From CAYFJO01 sp964343305 (GTDB lineage: Bacteria > Planctomycetota > Planctomycetia > Pirellulales > Pirellulaceae): a stretch of DNA of 55,379 nucleotides. The stretch is taken from positions 1-55,379 of the forward strand of contig CAYFJO010000021.1 of the NCBI GenBank assembly GCA_964343305.1, given 5' to 3'. Both the position numbers and the translations under genes were made by a program. The notes under the pieces were generated by a model. That model was not told the origin of the DNA. It saw only the letters and a program-made list of their open reading frames with translations, and did not search any database. Numbering within the stretch: position 1 is the first letter of the stretch; each line of letters begins with the position of its first letter. Shown here in pieces: positions 25,539 through 33,900 of the stretch.

Positions 25539-26114
25539 GTGTTTCCACGCTCGCGCTACGCACTGTTTTTCACGATTGCGATTGTTGGCTGCGCCGTTGA
25601 CCTTGCCACCAAAAGTTATGTGTTCTCGTGGCTGGGCGAACCGATTCCGCCGCCGGCACCATCGCGCGACAATACGTATTGGCTGATCGAAGGGTACTTT
25701 GGTTTTCAAACGGCCGTAAACACAGGCGCACTGTTCGGCATGGGCAAAGGTGGCAGCCATTGGTTTGCGGCGTTGTCCGTGGTCGCGGCGACCAGCATCG
25801 TCTATTGGCTGTTTTTCCATGGAGCGGCGAGGGACCGATTTCTGACGATTGCGTTGGGTTCGGTAACAGGTGGGATCTTTGGAAACCTCTACGATCGACT
25901 GGGCTTCTGGCCGAGTTCCCATCCACCCAACGAGTATGGTGTGCGGGATTGGATCTTGATGCAGATCCCGGGCTATCCACCCTGGCCGAATTACAACATT
26001 GCGGATTGTTGTCTTGTCTGCGGTGCTGCGCTTCTGATATGGCACGCAGTGTTTTATCAAGACAAAGACGGCGACGAAACGGCGGAGAAAGAAGGAGAGG
26101 AATGTAGAATGTAG
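25539..26114 (+). CDS. lspA: Lipoprotein signal peptidase (signal peptidase II)
   Basis: LspA cuts the signal peptide of lipoproteins in the inner membrane. About four membrane segments are visible, and the two catalytic aspartates are in GNLYDRLG and NYNIADC. The loop GYFGFQTAVNTGALFGMGKG fits the substrate-binding region. I use GTG at 25539 because GAGG (25530-25533) is well placed and the protein then begins just before the first membrane segment. An open frame from 25476 would overlap the preceding gene by 35 bp. The last residues (ECRM) and the TAG stop come from the heptad repeat that begins at 26101, so the native C-terminus has been replaced. Confidence 0.92.
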   Translation: MFPRSRYALFFTIAIVGCAVDLATKSYVFSWLGEPIPPPAPSRDNTYWLIEGYFGFQTAVNTGALFGMGKGGSHWFAALSVVAATSIVYWLFFHGAARDRFLTIALGSVTGGIFGNLYDRLGFWPSSHPPNEYGVRDWILMQIPGYPPWPNYNIADCCLVCGAALLIWHAVFYQDKDGDETAEKEGEECRM

Positions 26115-26189
26115 AATTACAAATCTAGAATGTAGATCGGACTTCCTCATACTTCTACATTCTACATTGAGAATTCTACATTCTACATT
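26101..26189. repeat. GAAT-heptad repeat, locus C (AGAATGT version), between lspA and hisN
   Basis: AATGTAGAATGTAGAATT at 26101-26118 has a perfect 18-bp inverse at 26172-26189, with further AGAATGT units in the centre (26126-26135) and their inverse at 26154-26168. It ends 5 bp before the ATG of the next gene. Confidence 0.88.
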
Positions 26190-26194
26190 TGCCC

Positions 26195-27001
26195 ATGCCA
26201 GAACAAGATATCTCCAAGCGGTTGGCGCTCGCCAAGGAAATCGCCGTTGAAGCGGGCCAGCACACGCTGAAGTATTTTCAACGCGACAACTTTAATGTCG
26301 AACGAAAATCGGACCGGTCGCCGGTGACCGTAGCGGATCGCGAGGCGGAGCAGATTCTTCGCGACAGAATCACTGAAGCGTTTCCCGGCGATGCAATCCT
26401 TGGCGAAGAATTTGGTGCGGTGGATGGTACGTCGGGCTATCGTTGGATTCTGGACCCGATCGACGGGACCAAGTCTTTTATCAGCGGAGTGCCGCTGTTT
26501 GGGACGATGATCGGTGTGGAATTCGAAGGACGCAGCGATGTTGGCGTCGTCTACATTCCGGGGTTGGACGAAGGTGTCTACGCGGCGAAGGGGCAAGGTG
26601 CCTGGTACATCCAGGGGGATTCCGAGCCGACACCCGCTTGTGTTTCATCTCGCGAGAAACTGGCCGACGGCTTGTTCATCACGTCGCAGGTCGACAGCTT
26701 TGCCCAGCGCGGTGCCGCGGGTGTGTACGATCGCTTGCAAGAGATCGCTTACATTACACGGACATGGGGTGACTGTTATGGATACTTGCTGATCGTGACG
26801 GGGCGAGCCGAGGCGATGGTCGATCCGGTCATGAACGTCTGGGACGCAGCCGCGTTGCAACCGATTTTGGAAGAAGCCGGCGGCACCTTCACCGATTGGA
26901 ACGGCCAGCCGACGATTCACAGCGGAGAGGGGGTCGGCACGAACGGAAAAGTTCTGGACGAGGTGCTGGCAATTACCCGCTCGTTTTCAAAGCCGTCTTA
27001 A
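26195..27001 (+). CDS. hisN: Histidinol-phosphatase-like inositol-monophosphatase-family enzyme
   Basis: 268 residues of the metal-dependent inositol monophosphatase fold. Metal ligands are E71/E72 (GEEFG), D87 and D90 (DPIDGTKSF), and the late aspartate in NVWDAAALQPI. The DPIDGTKSFISGVPLFG version is the one typical of HisN, which removes phosphate from histidinol phosphate; other phosphatases of the family cannot be excluded. ATG at 26195 is used rather than the TTG at 26189, which lies at the edge of the repeat. The 3' end overlaps the convergent thioredoxin-fold gene by 29 bp. Confidence 0.86.
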   Translation: MPEQDISKRLALAKEIAVEAGQHTLKYFQRDNFNVERKSDRSPVTVADREAEQILRDRITEAFPGDAILGEEFGAVDGTSGYRWILDPIDGTKSFISGVPLFGTMIGVEFEGRSDVGVVYIPGLDEGVYAAKGQGAWYIQGDSEPTPACVSSREKLADGLFITSQVDSFAQRGAAGVYDRLQEIAYITRTWGDCYGYLLIVTGRAEAMVDPVMNVWDAAALQPILEEAGGTFTDWNGQPTIHSGEGVGTNGKVLDEVLAITRSFSKPS

Positions 27002-28313
27002 CGACCTCGTCCAGCTCTTTCAGTCCGCGGTCGCGATCGACTTCATAAAAGCCCGCGTGATAGTGAAGCACGGCGCCATCTTTGCCGACGACAACAAACA
27101 GCGGCAGTTTGGCACCCGCCAAACGCGGATCACCGAAACTACGGATCACCTTGCCGCTGTCCAACAGCACGGGATAGCTGAGGTTCATGAACGACTTGAT
27201 TCTCTTGGCGGCCTGGATTGCTTGCCTGCGCGTCGAGGTATCGCTCAACCGGCTATCGACCGTCACTCCATAAACCTTCACACTCTCGCCGGCGCTGCGG
27301 CTCAAAAAGTCCAGATAGCCAACTTGGCCGTACGGCTCTTCCAGCGGTTTGTCGCGATATTGCCAGAAGTGGAGCACAGCGACGCTGCCTTTTAAATCCT
27401 TTGGACCCACTGATTTGCCAGTGAGCGATTCCATCGCAAAGTCGGCCGGCTTTTTGCCAAGAATTTGCTTTTCCATCGCAGCGATCGTGACGTTGCGATT
27501 TTTCTGATCGTTTGCGTCCAACAACGCCGCTTTCACAACGTCCGCCAACGGACCGTTTGCAGCGAGCACTGAGATCGGCGGCAATTCTTCTTTCAGTGTT
27601 GCAACTTGTTTGTCTTTCCAGTCGACACGTTTGGACTGCGGTTCCACGCCGAGTTTGTTGCGTAGTGTTTCCAACCGCTCGAACGTCTCGATGAACGTAG
27701 CCAACGAGGCAGCGTCCATTTGTGTTCGGCCCGTCAGTTCAAGTTCCACGTAGTGCCGCTCGCCCTGACCGATGAAGACGATTTCTTTCATTGCCAAGAT
27801 GACGCTACTCGACTTGTCCAGTGAGAGCGTTCGTTTGTGGCCGAAGCGATTCGATGCATCGATCGTCCAACTATTCACTCCTTGGACTTTCCCCGAACCG
27901 GTTACCTGGTGTCGCAAGCCACCTTGTTCCCACGCAACACCCTTTGCAGGATCTTTAGCCGGAGTCAACAGCGGCGCGACGACTCGGACAACACTCAGCG
28001 CCTCTAGGCGATCGTACAACAGCGACGGTCCATTTTCCCCGTTGCCACTCCACGTTCCGTCGACTCGCCAACGGTCGAAACTCGACGGCCAAGGCCAACT
28101 GCCGCGGCCCTCTTCTTTGACCGTCCAAAACAACGTTGCTCCCACATCGGTCGGATCGGAGACGACGATGGTCAAATCGAACGATTTCCGTGTGTTCACC
28201 GGGTCACCCTTCGCCGCGATCATGGAACCTCGAAACGTGAGTAGCGTTCCGTTTTCAATTTGTGGTGCCGCGGAAAACGCGGTCAACGCGATCGTGAGCA
28301 AGAGGTGGGGCAT
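26973..28313 (-). CDS. Secreted thioredoxin-fold (TlpA/redoxin) protein lacking the CxxC
   Basis: 446 residues with a signal peptide (MPHLLLTIALTAFSAAPQ). Residues 20-200 are a beta-rich region not recognised. About 285-440 is a redoxin domain: KPADFAMESLTGKSVGPKDL, VAVLHFWQYRD, then KVYGVTVDS and LPLFVVVGKDGAVLHYHAG. In TlpA-type proteins the HFW strand runs into WCxPC; here it reads HFWQYRDKPLEEPYG, so both cysteines are missing. It is therefore unlikely to be a disulfide reductase and may act as a binding or scaffold protein. It is convergent with the hisN-like gene, with a 29-bp tail overlap. Confidence 0.85.
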   Translation of the reverse strand: MPHLLLTIALTAFSAAPQIENGTLLTFRGSMIAAKGDPVNTRKSFDLTIVVSDPTDVGATLFWTVKEEGRGSWPWPSSFDRWRVDGTWSGNGENGPSLLYDRLEALSVVRVVAPLLTPAKDPAKGVAWEQGGLRHQVTGSGKVQGVNSWTIDASNRFGHKRTLSLDKSSSVILAMKEIVFIGQGERHYVELELTGRTQMDAASLATFIETFERLETLRNKLGVEPQSKRVDWKDKQVATLKEELPPISVLAANGPLADVVKAALLDANDQKNRNVTIAAMEKQILGKKPADFAMESLTGKSVGPKDLKGSVAVLHFWQYRDKPLEEPYGQVGYLDFLSRSAGESVKVYGVTVDSRLSDTSTRRQAIQAAKRIKSFMNLSYPVLLDSGKVIRSFGDPRLAGAKLPLFVVVGKDGAVLHYHAGFYEVDRDRGLKELDEVVKTALKTSG

Positions 28314-28347
28314 GGGGCTCCTTTCGTGAAGGGTGGGTAGGTGGGAA

Positions 28348-28375
28348 TTGACATTCTAGTTCGCCGCGGCATAAA
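28348..28375 (+). promoter_or_regulatory. Possible promoter for the Gfo/Idh gene
   Basis: TTGACA at 28348-28353, 16 bp, CATAAA at 28370-28375. The -35 is perfect and the -10 poor. The leader would include a single GCCAGGCAAAGCGTGCCC stretch that looks like half of a palindromic repeat. Confidence 0.3.
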
Positions 28376-28468
28376 AGGCGAGAAGTGTTCACGCCAGGCA
28401 AAGCGTGCCCTACGCAGCTTGTGTTAGAATGAAAGCTCCAGACTTGCCTCGACTTATGGAGATTTCTC

Positions 28469-29773
28469 ATGTCATCAGACCGAAACAATATTTCACGGCG
28501 TTCCTTTCTGCAAACATCAGCCGCGTTGACGGTTCCCACTCTGGTCGCTTCGACAGCGATCGGGTGCGATGGGCGTGCTCCGGCCAGTGAGCGGATCACG
28601 ATTGGGTTGATCGGCACGGGCAAAATGTGCGACGGCTATCATATCAAATCGCTGCTGGGCTTTGATGACGTACAAATCGTCGCTGTTTGTGACGTCGATA
28701 CGAAACGTCGGCAGATCGCCAAGAAACGCATCGAACAAGAATACGGCAGCCGGACTGACTACAAAGGATGCGACCAATACTCGGACTTTCGCAAGGTCAT
28801 CCAGCGCAAAGACATCGATGCCGTGCTGATCGCCACGCCGGACTTCTGGCATGCGATTCCGGTCATCGAGGCGTGTAAGGCGGGCAAAGATGTCTATTGT
28901 GAGAAGCCGCTGACGTTGACCATCGGTGAAGCCAAGCGCTGTCTTGACGCCGTTCGCAAGCACGGTCGCGTTTTGCAAACGGGCAGCCAACAACGCAGCA
29001 GCGTGTTTGGACCGTTCCGCAAAGCATGTGAGCTGGTTCGCAGCGGCCGCATCGGCGAGATCAAAAAAGTCACCGTCGGCGTTGGCGGCCCAAGCAAGTG
29101 GTGCGACCTGCCGGCCGAGGAACTGGAACCTGGACTCGATTGGAACATGTGGCAAGGGCCGACACCAGAGCGACCGTACAATTCAATCCTCAGCGCTCGC
29201 GGTGGCATTTCCAAGCCGTGGCCGCAATGGCGACAATACCGCGAGTACTCCGGTGGCGGACAAACGGACATGGGCGCCCATCACTACGATATCGCTCAAT
29301 GGGCTCTCGGTATGGACAAGTCCAACCCGGTCGAAATCATTCCGCCCGACGATCCGTCGGCGGGCAAAGGCGTTCGCTTCATTTACGAAAACGGTGTCGA
29401 GATGATTCACGGCGGCGCGACCGGATGTACGTTCACCGGCACGGACGGCACGCTGCGAATCGATCGTGGACATCTCAGCGCGGACCCCGCGGATGCCATC
29501 AAAGAGCCGCTCGCTGACAACGAGGTGCATCTTTACGAATCACCGGGCCATCATCGCGACTGGATCAATTGCATTCGCGAGCGAAAACGTCCCGTCGCCG
29601 ACGTCGAGATTGGGGCTCGTAGTGTGACCGTGTGCCATCTTGGAAATTTGGCGTATTGGCATGGCCGCAAGCTTCGTTGGGATCCCAAGAATTGGACGTT
29701 CGTTGACGACGCCGAAGCCAATCAATGGCTGGATTACGAACGTCGCGATCCGTGGCAATTGCCAGCGGTTTAA
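28469..29773 (+). CDS. Gfo/Idh/MocA-family oxidoreductase, Tat-exported
   Basis: 434 residues. The N-terminus NNISRRSFLQTSAALTVPTL is a twin-arginine signal, so the protein is folded with its cofactor before export. ITIGLIGTGKMCDGYH is the NAD(P)-binding loop, VIATPDFWHA follows, and CEKPLTLT carries the conserved lysine. GGGQTDMGAHHYDIAQWALG has the histidines of the active-site side. Many planctomycete genomes hold large sets of such secreted sugar oxidoreductases; the sugar is not known here. A GGAG stands about 10 bases before the ATG. Confidence 0.94.
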   Translation: MSSDRNNISRRSFLQTSAALTVPTLVASTAIGCDGRAPASERITIGLIGTGKMCDGYHIKSLLGFDDVQIVAVCDVDTKRRQIAKKRIEQEYGSRTDYKGCDQYSDFRKVIQRKDIDAVLIATPDFWHAIPVIEACKAGKDVYCEKPLTLTIGEAKRCLDAVRKHGRVLQTGSQQRSSVFGPFRKACELVRSGRIGEIKKVTVGVGGPSKWCDLPAEELEPGLDWNMWQGPTPERPYNSILSARGGISKPWPQWRQYREYSGGGQTDMGAHHYDIAQWALGMDKSNPVEIIPPDDPSAGKGVRFIYENGVEMIHGGATGCTFTGTDGTLRIDRGHLSADPADAIKEPLADNEVHLYESPGHHRDWINCIRERKRPVADVEIGARSVTVCHLGNLAYWHGRKLRWDPKNWTFVDDAEANQWLDYERRDPWQLPAV

Positions 29774-29780
29774 GATTGTA

Positions 29781-29801
29781 GAACAGTTGTCTCAACTGTT
29801 C
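29781..29801. repeat. Perfect hairpin between the convergent Gfo/Idh and unknown genes
   Basis: GAACAGTTG, TCT, CAACTGTTC: 9-bp arms, 3-bp loop, 8 bp after the Gfo/Idh stop. There is no T-run directly after it. It could be a bidirectional end signal or a piece of a palindromic repeat (GGAACAATTGGGGACAATTT follows). Confidence 0.7.
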
Positions 29802-29828
29802 CGGAACAATTGGGGACAATTTTCTACA

Positions 29829-30479
29829 CTACGGAACGACGAACACACCGCCAACGACCGTTGTTGCTTCATACAGCGCACCTTTTGCACTCGCCGGCGG
29901 GCGCGACAAATAGTACGGTGCGGGGCTGCCGGAACGATAGTACCCCAGCGAGTAAACTGGTTGTCGTGGATTCGCCGCGCCGCGCATGTAGGGGATGGCG
30001 GGAATGCGGCCAAAGAAGTGTGCCGCGGAAACCGCGGGTTGCAAGACGCCCCAATGATAGCCATAGCGCTCCAAGTTTGGATCCTCGAAGTACAACGGGC
30101 GATTCGCAAGCTGCGAGGCGATCCACCAATAGTCGCTCGACTGCCATGGCCGGCTGAAACCCGTGGCATGCGTTTCACGTCCCGCGTCTAGAAAACACTT
30201 CGCCGCGCGGTCTTCAGGAAATCGATCGCCAGGCAGCGAGACATCAGCCGTCAAACTAGTGATCGGGGCAAAGGCACAATCGTCGGCCCGTTGATGTTCA
30301 AACGATTCCGCGTCGGGAGGCGGCAACTGATCGGCGGGATGTGGCGGAGCGGCGGGGTCTGGCTGAGCGAGTTGCTGAGCAAAGATCGTCGCACGCGGTT
30401 GAGCGCCAACATCGGAACAAACACACGACAAGCCGGTCCCGATGAAAACGCCCAGCATGGCTAATTGATTGATACGCAT
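29829..30479 (-). CDS. Secreted protein of unknown function, tyrosine/proline-rich C-terminus
   Basis: 216 residues. The first 27 form a signal peptide (QLAMLGVFIGTGLSC, likely cut near VGAQ). The cysteine after GLS could also suit a lipoprotein, but the box is weak. A proline-rich linker follows, then a region of the form WWIASQLANRPLYFEDPNLER, AVSAAHFFGRIPAIPYM and YYRSGSPAPYYLSRPP, a pattern I associate with planctomycete secreted proteins of unknown role. No catalytic motif is visible. Its upstream region contains the fourth heptad repeat. Confidence 0.75.
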   Translation of the reverse strand: MRINQLAMLGVFIGTGLSCVCSDVGAQPRATIFAQQLAQPDPAAPPHPADQLPPPDAESFEHQRADDCAFAPITSLTADVSLPGDRFPEDRAAKCFLDAGRETHATGFSRPWQSSDYWWIASQLANRPLYFEDPNLERYGYHWGVLQPAVSAAHFFGRIPAIPYMRGAANPRQPVYSLGYYRSGSPAPYYLSRPPASAKGALYEATTVVGGVFVVP

Positions 30480-30490
30480 ATTTACAGCTT

Positions 30491-30570
30491 CGTGCTTCGA
30501 AATTCATTCGTCATTGCGTAATTGGTGATTAGGATTTGCACCACGGGTATTTCGTCATTCGTCATTTCCG
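30491..30570. repeat. GAAT-heptad repeat, locus D (CGAATGA version)
   Basis: Read on the minus strand it contains CGAATGACGAAAT and CGAATGAATTTCGAAG; ATTCGTCATT occurs on the plus strand at 30506-30515 and 30557-30566. Unlike loci A-C, the two sides are mainly direct rather than inverted copies. It forms the 5' leader of the minus-strand secreted gene. Confidence 0.7.
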
Positions 30571-30686
30571 CACGCGGCTCTGCACCGAATTCATCAGTGC
30601 TATCGTCCGCGCGACACGACCTTTTGCTACGACCGGAACAATCGTTAGAGCCGGGAAGTTTCACCCGTTCCGGTGAGTGCGATTCG

Positions 30687-30716
30687 TTGACATTCGGGGG
30701 GAAGCGTAGCGATAAT
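30687..30716 (+). promoter_or_regulatory. Sigma-70-like promoter for giant gene 2
   Basis: TTGACA at 30687-30692, an 18-bp spacer and GATAAT at 30711-30716 (five of six consensus bases). It is the only such pair in the spacer. Confidence 0.58.
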
Positions 30717-30726
30717 GGAAGCTACG
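30705..30726. promoter_or_regulatory. Inverted repeat straddling the -10 box of giant gene 2
   Basis: CGTAGC (30705-30710) and GCTACG (30721-30726) flank GATAATGGAA. A dimeric repressor bound here would cover the -10 box. No regulator is identified. Confidence 0.4.
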
Positions 30727-30916
30727 TAATTTTTGCCAATTGTCGTTGCCTGGTGTTGTTGTCCTGATCCCGATCTGTGCTCGTTTCTCTCCCCCAGCGA
30801 GCGTCCCAAGGATTGGACCAAAACGGAATGTCTTGAAGAGTTTGAGCGTTCTCAAAGAGTTGCGCCGACCCTTTTGGCCGATGTGTCTCCGGGCTTGATG
30901 CGTTGAGATCAAACGT

Positions 30917-33900
30917 ATGCGAATTCTTCGTTGGTTGAAGCGGTTGCTGCGCGCGAAGGAGCGTCAGGAGAAACCCACGCGCGATGGTCCGCGGGACGAT
31001 CGTTACGTCGATCTCTTTGTCACGCGGTTGGAAGAGCGGCGTGTGCTTAACGCCACGTTTGAACTCGACCAACTCACCAACACGACGGACATCGGCGGTG
31101 ATTTGGATTTCAACGAAGAAATCGCCGTCAATCAAGACGGCACGAAGATCGCCTTTGTGTCGGAAGCGAATCTTGACCCGGCCAGCCCATTAGGCGGCAA
31201 CGCACAGAACCAGGAAGAGGTTTTTCTTTTCGACAAGCAGACTGACGTGATCACTCAGGTGACGAACCTGAACGATACCAGGATTGATAGTTTGTCGATC
31301 AGTGACGACGGCGCGAAGGTTGCCTATCGCGCGCTAATCGGCGGCGTGGCGGTTGTGGACTTGGGCACGTTCACCGCCACGCAAATCGCGGGGGCTGGTC
31401 AACGTCCCGAAATCAGTGGCGACGGCAACTTTGTCATTTTCGATAGTTCGCAAGACTTGGTTGTCGGCAGCAACTTGGACGGTTCGCAGGAGATCTTTCG
31501 CGCGGACATCAGCGACCCAAGCGTTTCCATCATCCAAGTCACGAACGCTTCGGGCTCGGAATTCGCCGACAGCGCGTCGGTCAATGACGACGGGTCGAAG
31601 ATTGCGTTTCGATCGAATGTTGGCAACAGCGCGACGCAAGTGTTTTACGGAGATCTTAGCGGTGTCACACCAACGTTTACCCAGATCACCAACCATGTCG
31701 ATCCGTTGATCGGGTCGCAATCAGGGCGAGTGGACATCAGCGGCGACGGTTCAACGGTCGTTTACGACTCGGCGGACGACGGCAATCGCGAAATCTACGT
31801 CTATGACCAGCCGACCAACACCTTGTCGCAGTTCACTATCACGGCAGACAGTTTCCAGAGTGGGCATGCTCACGTCAGCGATGACGGTCAACGCGTTGCC
31901 TTCCAGTCCAGCGCGGACCTCGATCCGAATGTTGGCAATGTCGACGGGACCTTTGAATACTTTTTGCGGGATCGCTCGTCGGGCGAAACCTATCAACTGA
32001 CCGACACGACGGACGATATGCCTTTTGATACGGCTCGGCCCTTGGACATCAGCGACGACGGGATGGTCGTGGGCTTCGAATCGACGGCCAACCTGGTGCC
32101 CGATGTTGGCAACGCGGATGCCAATGTCGAGCTTTTCATCGCCACCGAAGAAGAGGTCGTCCATGCGACGGTCAGCGGCACGAATCTGGTCGTGACCGGA
32201 ACGAGTGACGTCGACACACTGACGATGAGCATCAGCGGCGCGAATCTAGTCATTCAGAACACCAGCGGAACGATCGGCGTTGATGCTGCCGCGTTGCCCA
32301 ACGCCACGATCAGCGGCGACAACACGACTCTAACCATTCCGCTGACCGACCTGACAGGCGTGACGAACGTCAACGTATCGACGGGCGGCGGCGATGATGT
32401 GCTGACATTGGACCGCACGGGTGGCAACCTTGGCTTCACAATCACCTATGACGGTGGAGAGGGCGGCAGCGACTCGCTGGCCGTTCAAAACGGAACCGCG
32501 ATTACGACGCTCAACTACACGGCATCGGGTGTCGGAGCGGGCAGTTTGTTGATGGACGGCGCGATCGTGAACTTTTCCAACCTAGAGCCGGTCACCGTTA
32601 GTTCGGGCATCGGCACGCTCACCGTTCAAGTGACCGATGGCCAGGCACACACCGTGACGCTGACCGACAACGGCGCGGCGGACAGCATGTCGCGGGTGAC
32701 GATTGACGGCGGGCTGGAAGACATCACTTTTGCCAATCCCACGGCGAACCTGATTGTTCAAACCGGAGCGGGCGGCGACACGATCAACGTGAACGATCTG
32801 GATGCCAACTTTGCGGCCGGCATCGAAATCGACGGCGAAGCGGGCAATGACACGGTGACGCTCAATGCCTCGAACGGACTTTCGGTCGGCGGCGACTTGA
32901 AGATCACGTCGGAAGATATCGTGATCAGCGACGATGTCGCCGTGACGGGTGGCAACGTTCAGTTTCTCGCAGGCGACGAAATCTGGCACACAACGGGCAC
33001 GGTTTCGGTAACGGGCGCGGGCACGATCACGTACATGGCGGGAATCGACAACGCCACGGGGGCGGTCGTGATGAGCAGCGGTGCGAAGATCAGTTCGGCC
33101 GGCGGCGACATCAACGTCACGGGCGACGGCAACATGGACATCGCCGAGATCGATACAGCGACGGGCGATGTTTTCGTGACGGCGCTCGTCGGCAACATCG
33201 AAGTAATCGACGGCGGGGGCGGAATCGAAGGGACAACTGGACCGTCGAACATCACGCTAACCAGTGTTCTGGGTCTGACGGTCAACGCTCCGTTGAACAG
33301 CCGCGGGGGTGATATCTTTGTTGATGCCAACTCCAACGACAACAATGCCGGCCAGTTCGACACCAACGCGGCCGGCACGATCGACACGGGCGGCGGTGAC
33401 TTGAGCGTCACATCGTCCAACCCGCAGCACACCGCTACGATCAACGCTGACTCGGGTACCGTGTTTCTCAAACCATCAAAAGAAGACGTCAACCACAAGT
33501 ACGGACTTGCCACGTCGGGCTTTAACATCACGGATGCTGAAGCTGATCTGATCACCGCCGCTCGGCTCGAAGTCGGCACGGCCAACAGCGGCTTTACGAT
33601 CGTCAACGGCTTGGTGCCGGACAATGTCACAACGCTGGTCGTTCGCACGGCCAGCAACATCGCCGCGTCTAGCTTTGGCAACGGACAAGCGGACCTCGGC
33701 GCGACAAACCTTGTTATTCAATCTGACGACGGTGCCCAATTCGAATTTCAAACCGACACGCTGGCCATTGCCAACAACGGCAACCTGGGCGTCAACGTCA
33801 AAGATCTCGGCGGTGGTGTGACCATTGGCACCGTGGCAACGTCGTTTGGCAACGTCGTCGGCGTGACGTCCGGCGGCGGTGGTATCACAATCACGGCCGT

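Larger units (their letters stand above)
30480..30916. other. 437-bp spacer upstream of giant gene 2
   Basis: From left to right: heptad repeat locus D (to about 30570), about 110 bp without recognisable signals, the promoter and inverted repeat at 30687-30726, and a leader of about 190 nt with no gene in it. The ribosome binding site of giant gene 2 is weak (TTGAGA). Confidence 0.6.
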
